Positions 1-5,463 of a DNA stretch of 7,690 nt are shown piece by piece. The DNA comes from Thermococcus sp. Lineage in GTDB: Archaea > Methanobacteriota_B > Thermococci > Thermococcales > Thermococcaceae. The position numbers were made by a program, and so were the translations under genes. Where the stretch lies: contig NZ_JAMONU010000150.1 in the NCBI RefSeq assembly GCF_027066465.1, positions 1 to 7,690 of the forward strand. Direction: 5' to 3'. A model generated the notes under the pieces. It was not told the DNA's origin and did not search any database. It worked only from the letters and a program-made list of their open reading frames with translations. How positions within the stretch are numbered: the first letter of the stretch is position 1; each line of letters starts with the position of its first letter.

Positions 1-318
1 ATAAAGGACGAGACCGCTAAAGCGACCGACGACTGGAGGTCTCTTGTGTTGCGGGAGGTTGAGAGCATTAGGATTCTGAGGGATGCCGGCGCAAAGGTTT
101 ACGCCAAGCTCGTGGTCACATCGGAGACAAAGGTCGAGAACGTCCGCTGGTACGCCGAGCTTCTGAAGGGCATTGCTCCCCTCGTAATCCAGCCGAGGGA
201 GCCGATTGAGATTGAGCAGAGGCGGCTTATGGAACTCTACCGTGAGGCCGCCCTAATCCTCGGTCGGAAGAACGTGGGGCTGAGCTTCCAGGTTCACAAG
301 TACCTCAACGTCCTCTGA
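1..318 (+). CDS. queE: 7-carboxy-7-deazaguanine synthase-like radical SAM protein, C-terminal part
   Basis: The reading frame is open from base 1, so this is the 3' end (about 105 residues) of a longer gene; the internal GTG near base 46 is not a credible start. The visible part has the look of the end of a QueE-type radical SAM enzyme: an alternating strand/helix pattern (AKLVVTSETKVENV, then PLVIQPREPIE), followed by a helix and the closing motif LSFQVHKYLNVL. Family members typically end in a Q-(V/T/L)-H-K segment after an 'LQP' strand. QueE converts 6-carboxytetrahydropterin to 7-carboxy-7-deazaguanine, which in archaea leads to the tRNA base archaeosine. The CxxxCxxC iron-sulfur motif of the family would lie upstream of the window and cannot be checked. 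Another radical SAM protein remains possible. The next gene starts 9 nt after the stop. Confidence 0.72.
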   Translation: MKDETAKATDDWRSLVLREVESIRILRDAGAKVYAKLVVTSETKVENVRWYAELLKGIAPLVIQPREPIEIEQRRLMELYREAALILGRKNVGLSFQVHKYLNVL

Positions 319-327
319 GGTGGTCCT

Positions 328-765
328 ATGAGGAGCGGAGTGCTACTCGCAGTATCGTTCGCTCTCGTGGCGGCTTCAGTTTATCTGGAGAACTCGGATT
401 CCTTCCTCTCAAAGGGACTTTTCATCCTTTCGCTGGTCTTCCTATTTTGGGGTGTCCACACGGCCAACCGTTCCAAGAGGGGTACCGGTTCGAGACTTCA
501 CCTATTGCTTGGCGTCCTACTGCCGTTTCTGCTGTTTATAAACTACGGCAACCCCCTTTACCTGCTCGCGGTTCCGTTCCTCCTCCTTCCTTTTGTCTCA
601 AGGTCTGAGAGGGCTTTTCTCTCCATAGTTCCTGCGGGCTTAATCCTGGGTTCTCTGGCCGTTAGGGAGGGTTCTTTCGTTGCAAGGTTCGTTGGGGCCT
701 TTTTGCTCGCGGTTTCGATAATCGTTGGCGTCTCGTTCCTGTACTTCTGGCTCAAACTGAGATGA
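328..765 (+). CDS. small multi-pass membrane protein of unknown function
   Basis: Encodes a 145-residue, very hydrophobic protein. I see about six possible membrane helices, near residues 3-20, 28-45, 57-71, 75-91, 96-112 and 118-141, with short basic loops (NRSKRGTGSR around 48-56, SRSER around 91-95). There is no signal-peptidase site, no charged residue inside the helices that would suggest transport, and no family motif that I recognise. The ATG is preceded by a strong GAGGTGGT ribosome-binding site at 317-324 that overlaps the stop codon of the queE-like gene. The two genes are therefore probably co-transcribed, although nothing in the protein points to a role in tRNA modification. The function is unknown; the call as a real membrane-protein gene is firm because of the binding site and the uniform hydrophobic pattern. 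Confidence 0.82.
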   Translation: MRSGVLLAVSFALVAASVYLENSDSFLSKGLFILSLVFLFWGVHTANRSKRGTGSRLHLLLGVLLPFLLFINYGNPLYLLAVPFLLLPFVSRSERAFLSIVPAGLILGSLAVREGSFVARFVGAFLLAVSIIVGVSFLYFWLKLR

Positions 766-767
766 GC

Positions 768-775
768 TTTTAAGG
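768..775 (+). promoter_or_regulatory. TATA box of the box C/D sRNA gene
   Basis: TTTTAAGG lies just after the stop of the membrane-protein gene. Its centre is about 23 nt before the first base of the sRNA terminal stem at 794, which is close to the spacing between an archaeal TATA box and the transcription start. It implies that the sRNA has its own promoter. Confidence 0.55.
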
Positions 776-793
776 GTTCCCAACAACTGGAGA

Positions 794-853
794 GCGGCGA
801 TGATGACATTGGCCTTTGGGGTGAGGGATGCCCGGAAAATCCGCCTGAGCCGC
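794..853 (+). ncRNA. box C/D guide sRNA (2'-O-methylation guide)
   Basis: A 60-nt segment between two genes has the archaeal C/D sRNA layout. A perfect C box (ATGATGA, 800-806) and a perfect D box (CTGA, 845-848) are bracketed by an exactly complementary 5-bp terminal stem, GCGGC at 794-798 with GCCGC at 849-853. Between them a less perfect internal pair is visible: D'-like GTGA at 821-824 and C'-like GGATGC at 826-831. These leave guide-length segments of about 14 nt (807-820) and 13 nt (832-844). Such RNAs bind L7Ae, Nop5 and fibrillarin to methylate rRNA or tRNA opposite the fifth base before D or D'. For the D guide this base is U840, predicting an A in a target like GCGGATTTTCCG. I cannot name the target. 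A promoter lies upstream and a T-run lies downstream. The D' and C' boxes are the weakest part of the call. Confidence 0.8.
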
Positions 854-858
854 CCGTC

Positions 859-870
859 AAATTTTTAAAT
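859..870 (+). promoter_or_regulatory. promoter (BRE/TATA) of the RuvBL/TIP49 gene
   Basis: AAATTTTTAAAT-type sequence centred near 866 lies only a few bases after the sRNA stem. A start about 25 nt downstream (near 892) gives a leader of roughly 23 nt containing the ribosome-binding site GGGGGTGA at 903-910. The AAA+ gene is thus separately transcribed from the sRNA. Confidence 0.6.
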
Positions 871-880
871 CCTCCTTTTT
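871..880 (+). terminator. T-rich terminator of the sRNA gene
   Basis: CCTCCTTTTT shortly after the terminal stem of the sRNA resembles the short T-runs that end archaeal transcripts. No hairpin other than the sRNA's own terminal stem precedes it. Confidence 0.4.
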
Positions 881-902
881 AGTTACTTTTGGAAAGATTA
901 AA

Positions 903-910
903 GGGGGTGA
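903..910 (+). promoter_or_regulatory. ribosome-binding site that fixes a TTG start
   Basis: GGGGGTGA ends 4 nt before the TTG at 915. It is the only good Shine-Dalgarno match here and decides the non-ATG start of the AAA+ gene, which places the HSHIRGLGL motif at the distance from the N-terminus usual in the family. Confidence 0.7.
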
Positions 911-914
911 GACC

Positions 915-2240
915 TTGCCGGCGATTATAGAGGAAGTCGCGAAGGTATCGTTCGAGAGGGTTGGCATGCACTCTCACATCAGGGGACTCGGACTCGACGA
1001 AAACGGAAAGGCCAAATTCAAGGCGGACGGAATGGTAGGTCAGATTAAGGCCAGGGAAGCCGCGGGAATTGCCGTGGAGCTGATAAAGCGGGGGAAGCTC
1101 GCCGGCAAGGGAATCCTTCTCGTTGGCCCGACAGGAAGCGGTAAAACGGCAATAGCGATGGGCATAGCGAGGGAACTAGGCGAGGACGTCCCCTTCGTTC
1201 AGATAGCGGGAAGCGAGATTTACTCCGCTGAAGTCAAAAAGACGGAGTTCCTCAAGCAGGCTATGAGAAGGGCAATAGGCGTTAGAATCAGCGAGGAGAG
1301 AAAGGTCTACGAGGGAGAAGTCAGGCGGATTGAAATCCGGAAGACGAGGCATCCCTTCAACCCCTACGTGGAGATTCCTGAGAGCGTAATCATAACCCTC
1401 CGCACGAAGGACGACGAGAAAACTATAAGGGCCGGCAGGGAGATAGCGTATCAGCTCATGGAGCTGGGCATCGAGGAGGGGGACGTTATACAGATTGACG
1501 CCGAAACCGGCAAGGTTTCGAGGATAGGAACGACGAGGGAGGAGGAAGGCCTCTTCTTCAAGCGCAGGGTAAACCTCCCGAGCGGACCGGTGCTCAAGAT
1601 AAAGGAGTTCACCTACACCGTTACCCTCCACGACCTCGACGTTGCCAACGCGAGGGGCAACATCTTCGGCCTGCTCTTCAGTACCGGCGCCGAGATAAGC
1701 GATGAGATTAGACAGAGGGTCGATGAGACGGTCAAGCAGTGGATTGAGGAGGGAAGGGCCACGCTCGTTCCGGGGGTGCTGTTCATAGACGAGTGCCACA
1801 TGCTCGACATCGAAGCCTTCTCGTTCCTCGCGAGGGCGATGGAGGGTGAGCTGGCCCCGATTCTTATCCTGGCCACCAACCGCGGAAGGACGAAGATTAG
1901 GGGCACCGACATAGAGGCGCCCCACGGGATACCAATCGACATGCTCGACAGGTTGCTCATAATCAACACAGAACCCTACAAGAGGGAGGAAATCAGGGAG
2001 ATAGTGAAGATTCGCGCGAAGGAGGAGAAAATTGACGTCAGCGAAGAGGCGCTGGATTACCTGGCTGAGCTTGGCGAGAGGACAAGCCTGCGCTACGCCG
2101 TCCAGCTTCTGGCCCCGGCGAGCGTTTTGGCTAAGGGCGGAAGGGTCGAAAGGGAGCACGTCGAAAAAGCTAAGGAGTACTTTGCCGACCTTAAGAGGAG
2201 CATCGAGTTCGTCGAGAAGCTCGAGGGAATGCTGAGCTGA
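915..2240 (+). CDS. RuvB-like AAA+ ATPase of the TIP49/RuvBL family
   Basis: A complete 441-residue protein, close in length to eukaryotic RuvBL1/2 (about 450-460). It carries the family signature HSHIRGLGL (19-27), Walker A GPTGSGKT (71-78), an inserted OB-fold-like domain II (about 122-240), Walker B LFIDECHM (289-296, with D292 and E293), sensor 1 ATNRG (320-324) and sensor 2 SLRYA (391-395, R393). All catalytic residues are present. In eukaryotes these hexameric ATPases act in chromatin remodelling and, within R2TP, in the assembly of box C/D snoRNPs; the archaeal role is not established. The gene has its own promoter. The start is a TTG preceded by GGGGGTGA (903-910) at 4 nt spacing; no ATG upstream fits. 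It lies directly downstream of a box C/D sRNA. A T-rich stretch follows the stop. Confidence 0.93.
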   Translation: MPAIIEEVAKVSFERVGMHSHIRGLGLDENGKAKFKADGMVGQIKAREAAGIAVELIKRGKLAGKGILLVGPTGSGKTAIAMGIARELGEDVPFVQIAGSEIYSAEVKKTEFLKQAMRRAIGVRISEERKVYEGEVRRIEIRKTRHPFNPYVEIPESVIITLRTKDDEKTIRAGREIAYQLMELGIEEGDVIQIDAETGKVSRIGTTREEEGLFFKRRVNLPSGPVLKIKEFTYTVTLHDLDVANARGNIFGLLFSTGAEISDEIRQRVDETVKQWIEEGRATLVPGVLFIDECHMLDIEAFSFLARAMEGELAPILILATNRGRTKIRGTDIEAPHGIPIDMLDRLLIINTEPYKREEIREIVKIRAKEEKIDVSEEALDYLAELGERTSLRYAVQLLAPASVLAKGGRVEREHVEKAKEYFADLKRSIEFVEKLEGMLS

Positions 2241-2262
2241 TTTCTATCTTTCTTTAGTTTTC
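2241..2262 (+). terminator. T-rich terminator after the RuvBL gene
   Basis: Immediately after the TGA stop the + strand holds several T clusters (TTTC, CTTTC, TTTAG, TTTTCC) without a hairpin. This is the usual look of archaeal intrinsic termination. A new promoter follows within 10 nt, so transcription probably stops here. Confidence 0.5.
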
Positions 2263-2270
2263 CTGCATAA

Positions 2271-2280
2271 CACTTTTAAG
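2271..2280 (+). promoter_or_regulatory. TATA box of the lipoprotein gene
   Basis: CACTTTTAAG is centred near 2276, about 25 nt before a likely start near 2300. That leaves a leader of about 10 nt holding the ribosome-binding site GGTGGGAG (2302-2309) directly before the ATG. Confidence 0.55.
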
Positions 2281-2310
2281 CTTTAGCTTCTTAACACTCT
2301 CGGTGGGAGT

Positions 2311-2994
2311 ATGGACAAAACAAACGCCCTCGTTCTGGTTCTGATTCTCCTCGGAGCCCTCATTGGCGGGTGCATCTCGACTCCGGGAACGACCCAAACC
2401 CAGATGCACGGTGCCGGAAACATCTCAACGCCTTCTTCCTCCGGGACCCAGACCGGTGAAACATCGTCCTTCACGAGCGCCGTCGGCACCGCCGAAATAA
2501 ACGGAACCTTCTCCGGCTGGCTGACTGCTCCGATGGCGTACTTCGACGAGATTGAGCGCTTTCTGAACTCGACCAACGTCACCCTCTACGCGTTCACAGC
2601 TGAAGTTGAGGGAAACATGAACGCGAGCATAACGGTTTACGTCCTAAAGCTCGTTCCAGCGTTCGTTCCGAAGGACGTCAACGTAAGCATCAATGGTCGG
2701 GAAATCAAAGGAGCAACGTGCGTTGCCTACTCTGACCCTCTCCCTGTTTCAATCTCAAGAAAAGAAGGAAACGGACTCGTCGGAACGACGGCTTATCTAA
2801 AGGTTCACCCCTTGGGAAACGTTACCTTCACGACGAGGGTCAGCGCCAGTGAGCTAAACAACGTCACCGAAAGGACCCTGCTCCAGACGAGAGAGATGAA
2901 GTTCGTGGTCAGGGTCGTCAAACCCAACGACTACGTCTTCACTGTCCTCTGCAACGGCACGAACGTCTCTTCAGGCAGACTGACGTTGGGGTGA
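2311..2994 (+). CDS. secreted lipoprotein rich in N-glycosylation sequons, function unknown
   Basis: A 227-residue protein with a lipoprotein signal peptide: a short basic start, a hydrophobic core (residues 6-19) and a lipobox LIGGC with Cys21 as the lipidation site. A Ser/Thr/Gly-rich linker (about 22-58) follows, as in many archaeal surface lipoproteins. The rest alternates in a way that suggests beta strands. Two further cysteines (C137 and C214) could form a disulfide. Ten N-X-S/T sequons are present (N37, N64, N86, N89, N104, N124, N170, N184, N215, N218), so the mature protein is probably heavily glycosylated on the cell surface. I recognise no domain. The gene has its own promoter and a ribosome-binding site at 2302-2309. 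It is followed after 4 nt by a small membrane-protein gene, with which it is probably co-transcribed. Confidence 0.85.
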   Translation: MDKTNALVLVLILLGALIGGCISTPGTTQTQMHGAGNISTPSSSGTQTGETSSFTSAVGTAEINGTFSGWLTAPMAYFDEIERFLNSTNVTLYAFTAEVEGNMNASITVYVLKLVPAFVPKDVNVSINGREIKGATCVAYSDPLPVSISRKEGNGLVGTTAYLKVHPLGNVTFTTRVSASELNNVTERTLLQTREMKFVVRVVKPNDYVFTVLCNGTNVSSGRLTLG

Positions 2995-2998
2995 GGGC

Positions 2999-3286
2999 AT
3001 GAGAAGGATTTTCTACGCCCTTCCCTTTCTCCTCTTTGGCCTCTGCGCTCTGATGGTAGGATTAACGGTTGCACGGCTAATAATCGTTGGGTTGGCCTGG
3101 CTGACGTTTCTCATCGAGTACCGGTACGGCGGGGAAGGCAGAAAAGGGGAGCTCGTCGCCATCGGTATCGCTACATCTCTCGCGTTGCTCCTCCTATCAC
3201 CGGCGATTTCGAAGGTTCTGGCGGTCTTTACTTTCCTCCTCGTCCTCAGCGGAAACTACCTGAAGGCGCTCTGCGTCAGCCGGTGA
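2999..3286 (+). CDS. small hydrophobic membrane protein, function unknown
   Basis: Encodes 95 residues with about four membrane helices (near 5-21, 23-39, 51-67 and 70-90) and one polar loop, EYRYGGEGRKGE (about 40-51). The ATG lies 4 nt after the stop of the lipoprotein gene, and its ribosome-binding site GGGGTGAGG overlaps that stop codon, so translation is probably coupled. No motif is recognisable. Pairing with a surface lipoprotein could mean that the two work together at the membrane, but this is inference from position only. Confidence 0.78.
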   Translation: MRRIFYALPFLLFGLCALMVGLTVARLIIVGLAWLTFLIEYRYGGEGRKGELVAIGIATSLALLLLSPAISKVLAVFTFLLVLSGNYLKALCVSR

Positions 3287-3311
3287 CCTCTCCGTGTTAC
3301 TTCCCGTTCAC

Positions 3312-3327
3312 AAAAAGGTATTTATTC
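3312..3327 (+). promoter_or_regulatory. BRE/TATA promoter of the toxin-antitoxin operon
   Basis: AAAAAGG (BRE-like) followed by TATTTATTC, centred near 3323, gives a predicted start near 3348. That is a leader of about 10 nt with the ribosome-binding site GGTGA (3351-3355) before ATG 3358. Its position inside the longer upstream reading frame argues against a start at GTG 3283. Confidence 0.65.
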
Positions 3328-3357
3328 AAAGTTGAATATACTCAATCAGTGGTGAAA

Positions 3358-3630
3358 ATGAGTGAGGTAGTAGTTTCGAAGAGAGACATACTCCTTCATG
3401 AGAAGCTCAGGATACTATCTGAGATTGCCCCGATAAAGGAAAAACTCCGGCTGTTCGAGGAGAAATACGGAATGACACTCGAGGAGTTTGAAAGGAAGTT
3501 GAAAAACTCGGAGGAGTCCTTTGAGGAGTGGGACGACTACATCGAGTGGAAGGCTTACTTAAAGAAACTAAAGGAGCTCGAAAGCAGACTAAAGGATATT
3601 GAAAATGCTCAGAGAGTTAGAGTTGCTTGA
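3358..3630 (+). CDS. TumA-like antitoxin (coiled-coil, partner of a TumE-like toxin)
   Basis: A 90-residue, highly charged, almost entirely helical protein. Its central part FEEKYGMTLEEFERKL (about 33-48) resembles the 'E-KYG-m-leeF' segment of RelB-like and TumA-like antitoxins. The C-terminal half (60-84, with YLKKLKELESRLKDIENA) shows the heptad pattern of a coiled coil, suitable for binding a toxin. The frame is open further upstream to a GTG at 3283, but the promoter and the GGTGA at 3351-3355 point to the ATG at 3358. Its 3' end overlaps the downstream toxin-like gene by 26 nt, typical of antitoxin-toxin pairs with coupled translation. The antitoxin assignment comes mainly from this context; the sequence alone would only say small helical protein. 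The N-terminus is short, so a DNA-binding domain for autoregulation is not obvious. Confidence 0.68.
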   Translation: MSEVVVSKRDILLHEKLRILSEIAPIKEKLRLFEEKYGMTLEEFERKLKNSEESFEEWDDYIEWKAYLKKLKELESRLKDIENAQRVRVA

Positions 3631-3961
3631 GGATAGCCCAGTCGTCAGAGAATATGAGGTTCTCGATTACAAGGAATGTAAAGACTTCTATTTCCTGAAA
3701 ATCAAGGCGAAATTGGTGGACGGAAGCGTTCTTTACATCCTTTACATCAGGGAGTTCGTTTCCGAGCATGAGTACAGCTATTCGTTCCAGTGGCAGAAGA
3801 ACGGAAATCTGCTAATTCGCTGGGATAACGCACCGCATCACAGGCACTTGGAGACATTTCCACATCATAAGCACGTCGGTTCCAAGGACAACGTTCAGCC
3901 CTCGAAGGAGGTCTCACTTGAAGACGTTCTAAAAACCATCGAGGGAAAATTGAAAACATAA
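3605..3961 (+). CDS. TumE-like toxin (DUF6516 family)
   Basis: A 118-residue protein with the hallmark C-terminal motif of the DUF6516/TumE family: RWDNAPHHRHLETFPHHKH (72-90), containing W73-D74-N75 and histidines 78, 79, 81, 87, 88 and 90. The N-terminal part is beta-rich (REYEVLDY, FYFLKIKAKLVDGSVLYILYIREF). Family members are toxins of type II-like pairs in archaea and bacteria; the conserved His/Asp residues suggest a catalytic or metal-binding site, but I do not know a proven reaction. I chose the ATG at 3605 because AAGGAT (3592-3597) lies 7 nt before it; a TTG two codons earlier is possible. The gene overlaps the antitoxin gene by 26 nt. The module is visibly more AT-rich than its neighbours, which suggests acquisition by transfer. 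It ends 20 nt before the convergent PIN gene. Confidence 0.77.
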   Translation: MLRELELLEDSPVVREYEVLDYKECKDFYFLKIKAKLVDGSVLYILYIREFVSEHEYSYSFQWQKNGNLLIRWDNAPHHRHLETFPHHKHVGSKDNVQPSKEVSLEDVLKTIEGKLKT

Positions 3962-3981
3962 TTAAGCTCTATTCACATGGT

Positions 3982-4977
3982 TCATCTCATAATCTCCATC
4001 AGCTTCCTGCTCAGCTTGAGGTGGAAGGTGAACTCGTTGTAAACCCTGTCCTCCCGCTCGAAGACGACCTTAAGCTCGTCAAGGCCCATCTTTCCACCAA
4101 ACTCACCGAAAATCAGGGTTCCGTTCAGCTCTATAACACCGAAGACGGCCGCGAGGTTGAAGAGGAGCGTCCTGAGCTGATACGCTGAGACCTCGTGCCT
4201 TCCCAGTTCTTCTCTCGGATATTTGAAGAGGAAGTACTCTAGCCCCTCCATCTCGGCAACGTCGGTTATCGCGATGTCAGCCGTCAGGAAGACGAGCAGG
4301 GTGGGCGTCATGTTGTCGTACCTCTTGAGGGACTTGACTATGACCTCGTCGTTGTTGTGGGCCGGCTCGCTCACGCTCTCGGCGATTATTATTCTTGGCT
4401 TCAGCCTTTCAAACTCCTTCAGGGCTATGTACGCCGCCTTCCTGCTCTTCTTTGTTCTCCTGTTGCTGAACTCCCTAAGGAGGTGGGCGTTGAGAACCTC
4501 GCGTGAAATCTCCTCAAGCTGTTTGTGTCTGTACTTGTAGTTCATCGCGTCCTCGATTTCCTTCTTGACGCCCTCGGCGACGACTATCTGGTATCCGTCG
4601 AGCGGTCTGTAGGAGGATATGAAGCGGTGGTAGAAGAGGTTCGTATCGGGCGCGAACGCAACTCCTTTTTTCAGCCTCTCGTAGAGTTCCAGCGTCTTCT
4701 CGAATTCGTCTAGGTTGTCGTAGCGGAGGATTCCGGCGGAGATAAAGCACTCATAGAAATCCCCCCAGGTGGGGAGTTCGTTTGAGAGGCCCGGTGGGAC
4801 TCGGGAGTTGAAGGTTTTCCTGTCCGTCAGGACGCTTACGAGGTAGCCCCGCTCGCAGGCCTCTGCCTTCAAGAGGGGAAGTCCGTAGAGGGGATAGCTC
4901 ACCTTAAGTTCGCCCCGCTCGGCGAGCACGTTGATTAAAACCTGAAGCTCAGGTTTGGTTATTACCTCAGCTTCCAT
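3982..4977 (-). CDS. PIN-domain ribonuclease, CARF-associated
   Basis: A 331-residue protein with a PIN nuclease domain in the middle (about 105-255). The four expected acidic positions are visible: D111 in APDTNLFYHRF, E140 in VKKEIED, D210 in HNNDEVI and D234 in FLTADIAITD. These would bind Mg2+/Mn2+ for cleavage of RNA, as in VapC and related toxins. Before it lie about 100 residues, and after it about 75 residues, with no motif I know; a VapC toxin is only about 130 residues, so this is not a simple VapC. It is the last gene of a three-gene operon. Its ATG lies 11 nt inside the end of the CARF-like gene and has a strong GGGGAGGAG-type binding site. The likely role is the effector nuclease controlled by the CARF-like protein (inference). 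Specificity and target are unknown. Confidence 0.8.
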   Translation of the reverse strand: MEAEVITKPELQVLINVLAERGELKVSYPLYGLPLLKAEACERGYLVSVLTDRKTFNSRVPPGLSNELPTWGDFYECFISAGILRYDNLDEFEKTLELYERLKKGVAFAPDTNLFYHRFISSYRPLDGYQIVVAEGVKKEIEDAMNYKYRHKQLEEISREVLNAHLLREFSNRRTKKSRKAAYIALKEFERLKPRIIIAESVSEPAHNNDEVIVKSLKRYDNMTPTLLVFLTADIAITDVAEMEGLEYFLFKYPREELGRHEVSAYQLRTLLFNLAAVFGVIELNGTLIFGEFGGKMGLDELKVVFEREDRVYNEFTFHLKLSRKLMEIMR

Positions 4978-5458
4978 TCCTCTCCTCCCCGAGGAAGTTT
5001 TTGATGGGTTGCATGTGGGTTGGAATCATCATGTAGGGCCTGTCCGGGAAGTCCATGTCAAGGAGCCCCATGTAGACGATAAATGAGACGGGGAACTCTC
5101 TAATCTGAACTATGGCCGCCGCAACCAGGGCTTTCCTGCCTGAGGTTATGTCGAGGCCTATTCTGTAGCCTTCAGCCCCGAGTTTTGTGAAAAGCTCCTT
5201 GAACCTTCTGTCCGCTTCAAAGAAGCCGTAGTCCGGTATAACAACGGTCTCGATGCTGGGTCTGAGGTTGTACGCCTCCGATATAGTTTGAACGGCCCTC
5301 ACCACCCGTGGGAGACTCCTCCTGTACCTCTCCTCGGTGAAAACGTAGACGCGCCTGATGTCCCGTTTTCCCTTTCCCTCCTTCATGACCTTGTAGTAGG
5401 TGTTCACGGTCGCCCAGGGCGACCTTCCGAGCAGGGCAACGTACGCTATCGGGGACAT
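4967..5458 (-). CDS. stand-alone CARF-like (Rossmann-fold) ligand-sensor protein
   Basis: About 163 residues with the main marks of a CARF domain. A first beta strand runs into a Gly/Ser loop, YVALLGRSPWATVNTYY (6-22). A second strand is RRVYVFTEE (35-43). A third is IETVVIPDYGF (69-79). The typical late motif LDITSGRKALVAAA (102-115) corresponds to the D-x-T-x-G-x-K signature that contacts the ligand. CARF domains bind cyclic oligoadenylates or related signals made by type III CRISPR systems and switch on a linked nuclease. Here no effector is fused, but the overlapping downstream gene encodes a PIN nuclease. GTG 5467 and ATG 5464 are alternative starts; I prefer ATG 5458 because GGAGTGA (5464-5470) is then 5 nt away. 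The gene overlaps or abuts the end of the upstream DUF2284 gene. The fold call is from motif reading, not from a search. Confidence 0.68.
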   Translation of the reverse strand: MSPIAYVALLGRSPWATVNTYYKVMKEGKGKRDIRRVYVFTEERYRRSLPRVVRAVQTISEAYNLRPSIETVVIPDYGFFEADRRFKELFTKLGAEGYRIGLDITSGRKALVAAAIVQIREFPVSFIVYMGLLDMDFPDRPYMMIPTHMQPIKNFLGEERNGS

Positions 5459-5463
5459 TTTCA

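Noticed and set aside
1176..2159. A 327-codon open frame on the minus strand opposite the RuvBL gene
   Set aside because: It lies wholly antisense to a gene with intact AAA+ motifs, has no promoter or ribosome-binding site of its own, and its translation shows no motif; it is an effect of codon bias on the other strand.
3283..3357. N-terminal extension of the antitoxin gene from GTG 3283
   Set aside because: The extension contains the TATA box and the leader of the operon, and the GTG overlaps the end of the previous gene; ATG 3358 with GGTGA fits far better.
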